Assembly (NCBI RefSeq): GCF_004027225.2
Contig: NC_046358.1
Location: 6,142,211-6,206,210, forward strand
DNA: 64,000 nucleotides
From: Strigops habroptila
Lineage: Eukaryota > Chordata > Aves > Psittaciformes > Psittacidae
Direction of reading: 5' to 3'
Below are positions 22,573 to 32,609 of the stretch, piece by piece (positions within the stretch are counted from its first letter, which is position 1; the number at the start of each line of letters is the position of its first letter). A model generated the notes under the pieces. It was given only the letters and a program-made list of their open reading frames with translations. It was not told the origin of the DNA and searched no databases. The position numbers and the translations under genes are program-made.

Positions 22573-24045
22573 ACTGGCACTCAGGGACCACTCTTCAGTA
22601 AGGTTATGGAAGCCCTTCCCTTTGCCTCCTTTGCCAGGGGGTGTCCTCTGCTCCCCACTCACAACAGTGCAGACTGTGCAGTGATTGCAGATGATGCTCT
22701 TCATCCAGTGCTGACAAAGGTCCAAGACACCGCTGAGCTGCAGCTCCTTCCAGTCACACTGGGCCTGGGGACTAGCCTGGGGAGCCAGCAGGAAAGCCAG
22801 AGGCAAGAGGAGGAGATGTGGTCACCAGGAGCCCTCCCCAGTATCCTGCTCTTGAGAGGTTAGCCAAATGGCATCAGTGTTTGTCCTAAGACTGGATGCC
22901 TCTTCTCCCCCCTGGATGACCATCTCCAGGACATCAGAGCTTGTCTGCATGCAGACGGCCCAATGCTGGATGCTTTCAATAGGCTTTTAAACCCTTTATT
23001 ACCCAAGAAATGACAGGGCCAAATATTTGCCAGCATCTTGGACCAGGCTGGCTCAAGCATGGACACAGGGAGTCCTGCTGGCCCAGCCAGGCCTCCTCCC
23101 AAAGCAGTCAAGATTGCACCCTACCAGATGTGGCAAGCTCTTTCCTCTCCCTTGAGAGATACCATCAGACATCCTCACCAAGGGGACCGTGGGGGGGATT
23201 GTTCCCTGGACTTCGTCTCCGCTCTCCCCTTCATGCCCTTTCTGCCTTCAGCCAGCAACTGGCTGGACAGACAGACAAACCAAGTGTCTCACTCCTGGTG
23301 AGGAGCATGAAACCCAGTCTCCTCCTTCAACAATGGAAACTAAACTGCAAAGAAAAGCAGTGGTGTGGTGCAGGACTTCAAAGCCCCGAGGGAAGGTGGC
23401 CCTTGAGAAGTGGGCAGCAGTGACTGAAAGTAACTGTCCTTGGGAGAGATGGGGGGTCAGGAAGAGGGTCTGCAATGTGGTCGAGGTGCCCTGTGTCTCA
23501 TCAGGGCCAGAAGCAAGCCCCAGCTCTCCCCATGGTGGGTGTTGGAGGCCTAATGCACAGCTTTGGGGATGGCCCCCAGCCCCACAGGGTGGATCCCAGA
23601 GAGGCCAAAGGAGCCAGCTGCTGAGCTTTGTAAATGGACATAACCCTGTCGTTGGTGTTGTGGTGGAGCCCTCAGCATGCGGGCTTCACCCAGCACCTCC
23701 TGCCCCATCCCACCGGTGTGTGCAGCCCAGGAATGCTCCTCAGCCTGTCCCAAAGCCGGGTCTCTGCAAGCCTTGGTAGACACGGCCGGGTGCAGGTGAG
23801 GGATGGAGCCACACTGACACTGGCAAACACTGTGTCCATATGTCCTTCCTGTCCCCATGCCAGGGCGATGCTGTGCAAGCTGGAGCAAGGCTGCTGCAGC
23901 GCAGACAGACACCCCGCCACTGCCGTTAGCACCAGTCACATAGCTGTGCCCAGAGCGCCTGGTGGGCTTTGGGGTTTGGGATTTTTAAACTGTTACAACC
24001 ACAGCCCAGCCCACCTTGATGAATAAAGACCTTGGACCAGAAACC
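22573..24045 (+). other. CHRM4: CHRM4 3' untranslated region
   Basis: This non-coding stretch runs from the stop codon to an AATAAA at 24022-24027, the first canonical poly(A) signal I find after the stop. No significant frame or repeat is visible. The cleavage point about 15-20 bases after the signal is inferred. Confidence 0.65.
24022..24027 (+). terminator. CHRM4 poly(A) signal AATAAA
   Basis: Canonical hexamer in the context 'gatgaataaagacc', with a T/G-rich element downstream ('ggccacggtgtgagg'). It is the only AATAAA I see on this strand between the CHRM4 stop and the MDK 3' end. Confidence 0.65.
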
Positions 24046-24377
24046 CAGTGGCCACGGTGTGAGGAGTGAATGAGTCGTTACCTGGTTGATCCTTCCCAGT
24101 GTCACCCACTGGTGACATCTCCTGCAGTGCATGGGTGGCAGCCCCATCCCTCCTGCTGAGATGGAGAGGGGACAGCCTGGAGTGCTGATGAGATGAGGGC
24201 ATAAGGTCTGACCATGTGCCTTCTTCAGGACTACATGTGTGTGGCACCCAAGCCGCTGCCACCAGACTTCACTGCTGGTCCTGGTGGCATTGACGGAGCT
24301 GGGGTTTGCAGGGGTTTCAGCACAGCAGCACCCTGTGGGGATGACTGGTGGGTTCTGATATGTTTTTTTAAAAGATT

Positions 24378-24383
24378 TTTATT
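24378..24383 (-). terminator. MDK poly(A) signal AATAAA
   Basis: TTTATT on the plus strand gives AATAAA on the minus strand, about 690 bases downstream of the MDK stop codon. It would place the MDK transcript end near 24360, about 315 bp from the convergent CHRM4 end. Confidence 0.65.
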
Positions 24384-24956
24384 GGAAAAGAAAACAAGCC
24401 CCATTTTCCAAAAGAAGTGAGAGCTCCCACCCAGCACTGGTGGTGGTGGTGCGTTGAGGCAGAGGGGCCTCAGCCCTGGCAGGGACACACATGGTTAGAA
24501 GTGATGGAGCAGAAGGGATGCAGTGGTTTTTGGGGGTGATGCCTTTGCTTTCCCCAGCTGCTGCGGGGAAGTTGTGCCATGGCTGAAGGAATGTGGGAAG
24601 AAGCCACCTCGAGCTGAGAACAGTCCTCTTCATGTGAGTAAGGGCCATGAGTGATGGGGTTACTTGGGCATCCCCAGCGCTTCCCTCCAGCACTGGTACC
24701 TGGTAGAGGAGTGAGGAGGCTCCTGGGTGCCAAAGGATGTACTATAGGCCTCATTTGTGCTGGAGGGTGAGAAGATGTGTGTTCCCATCCCAGCTCTCCA
24801 GGCACACCCCAGTGAACCCCAACATCAGCCAAGTGAAGGTGAGCGGGACCGCACCAGCAGCAGGGCAGCCCCTCCTGCGGGGTGGGTGGGTTTGCTCTCT
24901 ACAACACTAGTGATTAAAACAAGGCATCTCAGTGAAAGAAGAGGTCACAGGAAGGA

Positions 24957-24985
24957 GGAAGGAGAGGAGGAGGAGGAGGAGGAAG
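24957..24985 (+). repeat. (GGA)n microsatellite
   Basis: A run of six to seven GGA triplets with minor interruptions, within the MDK 3'UTR (CCT repeats in the mRNA sense). Confidence 0.85.
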
Positions 24986-25067
24986 ACGAGCATAGGCTGG
25001 CTGCAGCTGGGTGTCCAGCCCTGTAGGCACCGTGTCGAGGGGCCGATGAGGATGCCAGCTTTCTGCT

Positions 25068-25093
25068 CTAGTCCTTCCCCTTGCCCTTCTTTG
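25068..25093 (-). CDS. MDK: MDK coding exon 4 (last)
   Basis: The acceptor 'gcttcttggatgcag' ends at 25094. The exon encodes the basic tail KKGKGKD and the TAG stop at 25070-25068; the split Ala codon is completed from the previous exon. Confidence 0.95.
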
Positions 25094-26062
25094 CTGCATC
25101 CAAGAAGCACAGGAGACAAGAGTTAGTGTCTGCTGGCAGCTCACTGCTCTCCCGAGTGCTGCTGTGACAGAGCATCCCTGCAGGCAGCCTCCCCACGCCA
25201 TGCAAAGCCATGTTTTGCACCAGCCCCACTGAGGAGAGGGGGACATCCCTGTCCCACCGAAGCTAATGGTGACTTGTGAGGGGACCAGGGGTTTTCCTAG
25301 CAGCATCTGCATCCCACCCAGCCAGCAGCTTGACTTTGGGGATGTCGCATGTGCTGATGCACAGGGAAGAGCATCCTACACGATCCCACATGTGAGCAAA
25401 GCCCAACCCGAATGGGCTATGCTACCCCTGAAGAGCCCTTGCCTGGGGTTCCAGCAGGACCATTCTGGGGACAGGAGTGGTGGGGACTGACCTTTGGTCT
25501 TCGACTTGATCTTGGACGAGCAGGGCTTGGTCACATAGACGATCTCCTCACACTGGGCATTGTACAGGGCTTTCTTCAGGATGCCAGAGCGAGTCTTCAC
25601 ACCCGTCTGAGCACTACATCCTCCCCAGCTCTCAAACTTGTACTTGCAGTCGGCTGGAAGGGAGGGGAGAGGTGTCAGACCCAGACAGGACCTGGTGTGA
25701 GCACGCCCAGCGTGGTCCCATGCACCCACCTCCAAACTTCTTCTTCCAGTTGCAGGGGATCTTGCACTTGAGCTTCTTGCTCTCGTCTCTGCAAGTCCCC
25801 TCGCGGTAGCCCAGGCCACAGTCCTTGCTGTTGGGGACGCAGGGTCCCCAGTGCCAGTCCTCGCACTTGGACACATCCTTCTTCACCTTCTCTGTGGGGG
25901 GAGGCAGAGCGAGTGCTCGCTGCAGGGACATGGAGCGCTCCCCAGGGTGCCCCCCGCCCCACCAGCCCCCCACTGCCCCTCACCTTTCTTGTTCTTGCCA
26001 GCCTCGGTGGTGGCGGCCAGCAGCATCAGCGCCAGGAGGAGAAGGAGGCTCCGGACCTGCAT
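25068..26062 (-). CDS. MDK: Midkine, complete coding gene (4 coding exons, 142 aa)
   Basis: The coding sequence joins 26062-25984, 25891-25730, 25653-25492 and 25093-25068 on the minus strand, all with GT-AG introns in phase 1, giving 142 residues. Midkine is a secreted, heparin-binding cytokine for neurite outgrowth and survival. The protein has a signal peptide ([21 protein letters not shown], about residues 1-21), a basic linker (KNKKEKVKKD), the cysteine-rich N-domain (CEDWHWGPC to PCNWKKKFG, exon 3), the C-domain ([12 protein letters not shown] to TKPC, exon 4), which carries the heparin-binding basic residues, and the lysine tail KKGKGKD. I count ten cysteines, as expected. Avian midkine is also known as RIHB, a retinoic-acid-induced protein. 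Start choice: the ATG directly heads the signal peptide. Confidence 0.98.
25492..25653 (-). CDS. MDK: MDK coding exon 3 (C-domain)
   Basis: A 162-nt exon bounded by acceptor cttccag (25654) and donor GTCAGT (25491). It encodes [12 protein letters not shown] through VTKPC and the following Lys-rich residues, i.e. the heparin-binding C-terminal thrombospondin-like domain. Confidence 0.97.
25730..25891 (-). CDS. MDK: MDK coding exon 2 (N-domain)
   Basis: A 162-nt exon between acceptor ccccacag (25892) and donor GTGGGT (25729). It encodes KVKKD, then the CEDWHWGPC...[12 protein letters not shown]...CNWKKKFG module with its conserved cysteines. Confidence 0.97.
25984..26062 (-). CDS. MDK: MDK coding exon 1 (signal peptide)
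   Basis: The exon starts at 26067 after the acceptor 'ctctccccag', with five untranslated bases GCAGG before the ATG at 26062. It encodes the hydrophobic signal peptide and KNKK; the donor GTGAGG is at 25983. Confidence 0.96.
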
Positions 26063-26235
26063 CCTGCCTGGGGAGAGGGATGAGAGGGCGAGGGGTTGGG
26101 GTGCAATGTGGCGGTGAGGAGAGGGCACAGTGGGCTGCAGATGGGATTGATATGGCAGCTGCCTCCATGTATGTGTGCATGTGTATACCCCTATGCCCTG
26201 CTCATTGCCACCCATTAGACCATGCGTATTAATTA

Positions 26236-26644
26236 TCACAGAATGGTTTGTGTTGAAAGGGAACTTACAGATCACCCAGTTCCAACCCCTGCCACGGGCA
26301 GGGACACCTTCCACTAGAGCAGGTTGCTCCAAGCCCCATCCAGCCTGGCCTTGAACACTGCCAGGGATGGGGCAGCCACAGCTTCTCTGGGCACCCTGTG
26401 CCAGCGCCTCAGCACCTCACATTAAAGAATTCATTCCTACTATCTAATCCAAATCTCCCCTCTGTCAGGTTAAAGCCATTCCCTCTTGTCCTGTCGCTAC
26501 AGGCCCTTGTTCAAAGTCCTTCTCTGGATTTCCTGTGGGCCCCTTTACGCACTGGAAGCTGCTCTAAGGTCTCCCCGGAACCTTCTCTTCTCCAGGCTGA
26601 ACAAGCCCAGCTCTCTCAGCCTGTCTCCAGCACCCAGCAGGCTG
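26236..26644 (-). repeat. CR1 LINE 3' fragment, about 410 bp
   Basis: Reverse-oriented CR1: 'tcacagaatggtttgtgttg', 'tccaacccctgccacgggca', 'ctggccttgaacactgccag', ending at 'tctctcagcctgtctccagc'. It sits about 170 bp upstream of the MDK signal-peptide exon. Confidence 0.95.
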
Positions 26645-27223
26645 CAACCCCACACCAATGAATCCCAGGGCTGGGGGAACACCACTGCTGTGGTGCCTTT
26701 CTCCTGAGGAATCCAACAAGGGAAGAAAAAAGCCCAGCAAACCCAAACCTGCTGCCATGAGGGTCTGAGAGCTAAACCAGCGGGTTAAACACCAAAAAAC
26801 TGAAGTCCTCACTGTGTTAGAGCTGGTTGGAGAGATGGACCGGGAGCGCTGCGCCCGCTGCTGGCACTGTGGCTGGCAGCACAGCACCCCTGCATGCAGG
26901 GGCTGTGTGTGCCTGCGTGTGCATGCACCAGGGAGCAGGGTGAGGATGAGGGTGCACACACACAAGGATGCAGCTCCTGGGGCCCTGTCCTTGGGTCAGG
27001 GGACGGCTCCCCTCTGGCTACCACCATGAGCCTCTGTGGGCCACTGCTGCCAGCCCTGGGGTCCCAGCTCCTGCTCCCAAAAGGAGTGCAGATGTGCATA
27101 GCCGGTGAATCAAGTCTGGTGACCTCTTCCCTGCTCCCCCAGAGCCTTTGCAATGACATCCATTATCTCATAGCAGCAAATACATCATACCTGCCCTGGC
27201 TCCATGATGGGCTTGGTGAGACC

Positions 27224-27243
27224 GGGTCAGGATGTAGAGGTCA
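27224..27243 (+). promoter_or_regulatory. Candidate DR8 retinoic-acid response element
   Basis: GGGTCA at 27224-27229 and AGGTCA at 27238-27243 are direct repeats with an 8-bp spacer, about 140 bp inside the MDK intron that follows the candidate exon at 27380. RAR/RXR can bind DR8, and midkine is known to be retinoic-acid inducible. Binding here is inference only. Confidence 0.35.
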
Positions 27244-27379
27244 GGATGCACCATGTGCCCCAGGGGACATGAGTGCAGGGAAGAGGCTGGGATCAGCATG
27301 TGCTCCCTGCCCCCAGGCTCCCCAGGCAGCGTGCTGCGGAGAGCAGCTCCCCACATTATTCAGGCTCCAGCACACTCAC

Positions 27380-27640
27380 CTTTCATGCATCTGCCGCCGT
27401 GAAGCTGCCGCTTCGCTCTGCATTGAACTGTCACAGGGAATTACACAGCCCGGCTGGCTGAAGGCACAGCAGAGGGGGTGAGAGCTGCCTCCCCCCTCAC
27501 CCAGCCCAGCCCGGAGCCATCCTGCTGAGCACAGCATAGCTCAGCCCTCTTCCCACCCAGCTGCCTTCAAAGGGGGCAAGAGCTGAGCCTGACGGGCCAG
27601 TTACAGATGGCAAGGCTGGGGCTGAGCTAAGTTAGGGGCA
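27380..27640 (-). other. MDK: Candidate alternative first exon of MDK
   Basis: The minus strand has a strong donor AAAG|GTGAGT at 27380/27379. A TATA-like CATATAAG at 27671-27664 would put a start near 27640. The exon contains ATG at 27386, which after splicing to 26067 reads ATG AAA GGC AGG ATG, in frame with the midkine start, adding MKGR. An earlier ATG at 27390 is out of frame. The 5' boundary is a guess. Confidence 0.4.
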
Positions 27641-29049
27641 CTCCTGTCCCACTTTATGCAGCTGCTTATATGGGGCAGCACCTCTGGCACCTGCACTATT
27701 CACAGCACCCCTGATTTCAGGTGCTCTGTGAACTTCTTCCGTCCTTTGCTGCAGAGCAAGGATGCACCCACCTCCCTGCCCAGTGTCTTCCAGCTCATTT
27801 CCTGAAGATGCGGCATCTGCGTGCCCAAGGCTTCACTTCCAGGCACAGACTTTGCTCCGCATGGGTACTGGCATAGGCACCATGGGGCCCTGCTCATGGG
27901 ATTTGGGAAGGGGGGCTCCAAGGGGCAGCCCAGCTCCAGCCCCAGGACTCCTGGATTTGCTCCCTGGCTCTGCCCAGCTCATATTCCACAGGCAAAGGTT
28001 TGCAGGGATCCTGAGCCATGGCTCATCCCAAAACATTCCTAAGGAGTGCAGTTTTACAACCGGTTTTCCAAACAGCCTTATCCCCTCTTTGCTGGTGGAA
28101 CAAGAGCTGTTCCTGGTCAGGCTGCCAGTGCCTTCAGGCATGTTCACACAGCCCAGCTCCTCCCGCATCCCTGCGGGGCCCTGGCTCCTCTCCTGCTCAG
28201 ATCCTGGCTAGTTCTCACACTGCGTTGGCCTCTCTCAGGAATAGGCTGCGCAAGCGGAGCAGCCTGGAGCCTGGCCACACCATGGCAGTCCCCGTTTCCC
28301 TTTCCCACCCCCCTTCTCTAGCTGCCCTGGGTTTGAGGAACCTAGGATCACCTCTATATAGAAAAAGAGATTGATATTGGTGATGCTGAAGCAAATCCCA
28401 AATACCCACCACTGCAATGGGAGAGCCTGGACCCCTCTCCAGACACCACTCAGGGTCAGGCCGTGCCACTGCAAGTGTTTCTCTTAGCAGGGGCCGCACC
28501 ATCCTGTCCCCTTGCTGCTGCCCCGATGCTCTCCATGGAGCAGGGCCACTGCTGGGCTGTCAGCCCCCTCTCAGCCCCCCTTCCCAACTCGGCTCAGTCT
28601 GTAGCTGGCTCTGGCAGAGACCCAGCGCTTGGGGAGCCCATGGATTGGGGTACCCAGCACCCCACCACCAGCAGGAACTTCCGTCCTGCGAGGAGCGGGG
28701 AGTCTGAGCTTTTCCCCATGAGCCAAGGCAATACCATGAGCAGTGGCTCTGCTGGAGGTGCTGGGGAGGTGCTACAGGGGGAAAGAGTTTGCTCTGCGTT
28801 CCGCCCGTGCGCGGCGGGGCAGGCGCTGTGCCCTGACCCCCGTACAGCCCCTTCCCCGCGACGGGCTCCCGGGGCTCTGGCCGGAGCATCTCCCACCACA
28901 TGAGCCCTCTCCAGCTCAACGTGGGGTACCCCCAAGGGTGAGGGCTACGATGCCGGGCCACTGCCTGCTGTCCAGGACTCCTGCCTCCCTCCAAAACTCT
29001 TTCCTCCTGCACCTCCAGCCACTTTCCTGGCTCCTCGGGACTCCTGCCC

Positions 29050-29520
29050 AAATCCTTCCCAGCCACAACCATATCCCCCGCCCCGGCAAATCCCTTTCCC
29101 CCGCCCGGGGACCCTTTCGCCTGGATTTGTGCCGCCTCCCGGGGGGAAAGGAGCGGGAGGTCGCCTCTTGCCTTGTCGGAGGCGCCCATCCCCGCGGCGT
29201 CGGGCGGGCGCTGGGGCTTGGGGTGAGGGTCGGACCCCGCGCAGCCGGGGTGCCCGCACTCACCTGCGGTGCGATGCGCGGAGCGTTGCGCGGTGCGGAG
29301 CTGCTGCCTTTGTGTGGCGGCCGCGTGCGGAGCCCCCGCGCAGCGCACAGCGGCCCCTGACGTCGGGCTCGGCTGGCAGCAAAAAGGTGGTTTTTTAGCC
29401 CAAAACTTCCCGCAAGCTCCTCCTCTTGCACATGAGGCACAAAAGGCCGGCAGAGGGGCGGCTCCGGGGCGCTGGGCTGGCCCCTCTCAGCCGGTAAGTG
29501 TGTGGGGCGCACGTCCCGTG
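29050..29520 (-). promoter_or_regulatory. MDK: MDK CpG-island promoter
   Basis: A dense CpG block lies upstream of MDK on the minus strand and contains a donor-bounded exon ending at 29264. An A/T-rich TATA-like patch (minus strand GGGCTAAAAAACC, around 29400-29388) lies about 125 bp upstream of that donor. No other gene is nearby to own this island. The midkine promoter assignment follows from position and orientation. Confidence 0.65.
29264..29370 (-). other. MDK: MDK untranslated exon 1 (CpG island)
   Basis: The donor ACCGCAG|GTGAGTG at 29264/29263 is a near-perfect splice site in the CpG island. Splicing to 26067 would give a 5'UTR leading to the midkine ATG. The transcription start near 29370 is inferred from the TATA-like patch. 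Confidence 0.55.
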
Positions 29521-32500
29521 TCCCCCGGCCCCGGCTCACCTTCCCCTTGTGTTTGTCTCCAGCTCGCACCCGCGGCGTGGTCCCCAACATCACCGGGTGG
29601 CTGGAGGGGTGCAAGATGAGCGGCAGAGCAGGGACACCCGCTAGGGCACCCCTGGGGCTGGGTGGAGTGAAGGGAACCACCCCGTGTCTCCACCAGCTCC
29701 GTGGATGCCGCCTCTCCTATCAAAGCCACTGGTATTGGTGGTCTTCTGCCCCTTTCACCCTTCACCACTTCAATGCCCCTCGTGGGAGGAGGTCCCAGCT
29801 CACCACCTGAAGCACTGCATCACTTTCATGCTGCCCATGTGCCTCCCCAGCCCCATCCCTGGTGACCTGCCTGTCCCCAGCTCAGCCGTGCTGCTGCCCT
29901 TGGTCCAACCAGCAACATGATACCAGGCTACTGGTTGGGGATGAAAGGACCTTGCAGATGTGACTGCTCCCTTCCCCCCATTCACCCCCTTTTCTTAGGT
30001 GAGGAGAGGCAGGGACCAAGCCAACTCTCTTCTGGAGTTACCAGCCAGAAGATGGGTGTCATGCCAGAAGAATGGGGCTGTGGTGGGGAACAGAGCCATT
30101 TTTCCACCCCTCACACTAGGAGGCTGTTGAGAGCAGGGCAGCCACAGGTGGGGGCTGGTTTTTATGAGCTGCTTCACAACCAGGAATTGCTTTCCAAGAG
30201 ATTCCCGCATTTAACTCACACCCTGCCGGTGGTTTCCCAAACATCTGCAGAGGTTTTGAGGAGGGCTGGCAACCATGGGGACATGTCATGTCCTCTGCAT
30301 GAGGTACACGCAGCAGTGGGTGCTGCTCTCAGTGGTGAGGGGTTTGGACATGCTGGGCTATTACAGGGTGCAGAAATGGATCCTGGACAGGTAGCAAAAC
30401 CAATAGCCTCACTGCTGGGCCTTTAAACCAAAGCTGAAGAAAGCTGCTGAGACAAACTTCATGGTCAGAAAGAGGCCTAGGTGTGCTGCTTTTGGCGGCG
30501 GTTCAGTGGCATCAGGTTTGCAAGTCTGAGTTATGGGATTGTGATGAGCAAACCAGGGCCTGGTGGAGCTGTGGAAGAGCTAGATACGGGGTGAGTGCTG
30601 CTGCTTTTCTTTAGACATCCCTAACCAGGAGCCAGAGACCCCACTGGTGTCCCCAGGGCAGAGCAGCACAAGGTACCGGGAAGCCCTGTGCAAATTTTCC
30701 CTCCTTCCTCCGCTTCTATCCATTCCCATTCTTCTCTTGTTGCCTCCTCAGGCTGGGGAGCAGGAGATAGGTGCTGGCTATGTTGGAAAGCAGAGATGCA
30801 GTGGTGCACATCACTCTCCACAGTGGCTGTGCATGGTCCCTTTGGGCTGTTCCTGAGGGATGCAGGGGGGAACAGCTTCTTCCCCAGCTCAAACAAGCAG
30901 CAGAAAGCTGTGTTTGCAGAAAGGGGCCTCACACTGACAGAAAGAGGAAAGAGGGAGCGTGACCAACCCAGGTGCTTTTCCCTGCCTTTGCTTAGTTTAA
31001 GCTTTTTACCTCCAAAACCATCACAAGATAATTCATGGCATGTCAGCTCCACGTTTTCCATCTCCAGTCGAAGCCTGGTCCTTGGGGCACTGCTAGTGCA
31101 CAGGGGATATAGCTGTACATGAGGGGGACAACATGTTTTCCTTGTTCAGACTCGCAGAGGCAAGCGAGGGGCAGGTAATCATTAACAGGGCCAACTGCTG
31201 TCACTGCACCTCCATTCCCTGGGGCTGGGCTTGCACCTTCCCCATCCTGCATGTGTGCACCCCATACACTCCCAGATGTGTTTCCATCTCACAGGAAGCC
31301 AGACAGATCTGGGACACATGGCTGAAAGGGAGAAGGGGGGATGCTGAAGCATTCAGGCAGAAGGGCAGCGCTCTCCCCTGCAGGTACTGTCCCTTTCCCA
31401 CCACCCCTCATCACAGCGATCCCATTTCGGGGCCGCTGCTTTCCCCCACCATACATCTGACGCGGGGGCAGCCAGAAAGCACTCACTGCCATGGTTACTG
31501 ATGGTCCTCGCTGCGGAGACACGGGCCAAGAGCCAACACGCCAGGGTCTGGGCACTGAAGCGGAGAGGGCCCCCTCCTCCCAGCCGCACGTACGCCGGTC
31601 CCTGGGCCGCAGCCCAGCGGGGCCGGGACAATTTGGTGTGCCTTACACCCGCCACAGACCCCTACTGTGAGCGCTGGGCAGGAGCTGAAAGGCTGAAGGT
31701 GATGAAAGGGAGGCGCCGGGGGTGGAAGAGACAGCAGGGGAAGGAGGCTGCTGCTCCGGGTGGAGAGGGGGCAGCCGGAGCGACAGGCAGGCTGCCAAAG
31801 TGCCCTCAGGAATCCGAGTTTAAGGTATGAGTGTAGCTTCCCATCACCCACTGTGTGCATCTCTGCTCCCGCACCAGCCAGAGTGATTACCTCCCTTTTA
31901 CAAAGGAAACACTGCAGGAGAGATGGTGTTGGCTGCAGTCATCCATAGGAGTCTGGGGCTGGAAGTGTCCCTAATCCCCTGCTTTTGTAATCTGAGAGTA
32001 GAGCAATGGAGATAATCCCAGCCCCCAGTGCTCAGCACTAGAGGCAGGACCCCAAGGCTCCCCTCTGGAGCTGGGAATGAACAGGAAAAGCCCCCCAGCA
32101 GGTTCATCTGCAGCGTGGCCAGGGACAGCTCACCACAAATAAAGGCTGGCAGAAGGGTTTTGAAATCCAGAGGCTGGATGCAGCTGTAGCACTCACCGAG
32201 AGCTGTGCTGCAAAGGGCAGGCCTGCCACTGGGAATGCTGCCTCCCAGCCCAGGGAGGAACCGAGGTGGGCAGGAGCAGCAGGCTGCCAGCTCCTCACTC
32301 ACACTTCCAAGCCCTTCTGGATCACTTGGGATGGTGGTGAGCTTTTTCGCTGTTCCATGTCACACTGAATATCAATGTATGCCACAGAACGGGGGAGAAG
32401 GTCCCCCAGGACAAAGACCCTGTATCCAGCAACCGCCCTGCAGGGATGCTGTGCAGGGAAGCAGGCAAGGACCTGGTGCAGCAGTGATCTCCTAAGAGTA

Positions 32501-32609
32501 CCCCCAGTTTGGAGGGGGGTAGAGGTTTTGGGGTGCAGCCTTGTTTGCACTCCATGGGGTGTCACTGATGCAGCGCCCACCCCATTCTTGTGAATGCAGC
32601 AGGAGATGG
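29521..32609. other. Intergenic interval between MDK promoter and DGKZ 3' end
   Basis: I find no coding exon, RNA gene or CR1 fragment here. It is moderately GC-rich with short overlapping frames on both strands, none with recognised domains. MDK and DGKZ are transcribed in the same direction, so this is the head-to-tail spacer. Confidence 0.6.

Larger units (their letters stand above)
24360..25067 (-). other. MDK: MDK 3' untranslated region
   Basis: This runs from the MDK stop codon (25070-25068) to the minus-strand AATAAA. It includes a purine-rich (GGA)n microsatellite on the plus strand at about 24957-24985, so the mRNA carries a (UCC)n tract. No other feature is apparent. Confidence 0.6.
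26068..29263 (-). other. MDK: MDK 5' intron region
   Basis: The intron from the CpG-island first exon (donor at 29263) to the signal-peptide exon (acceptor at 26068). It includes a reverse CR1 copy (26236-26644), a second candidate first exon ending at 27380, and a DR8-type AGGTCA repeat at 27224-27243. I see no other coding sequence. Confidence 0.6.

Noticed and set aside
28560-29680. Long minus-strand frames around the MDK CpG island
   Set aside because: They are explained by GC content. The donor at 29264 and the lack of any recognised domain argue for an untranslated exon instead.
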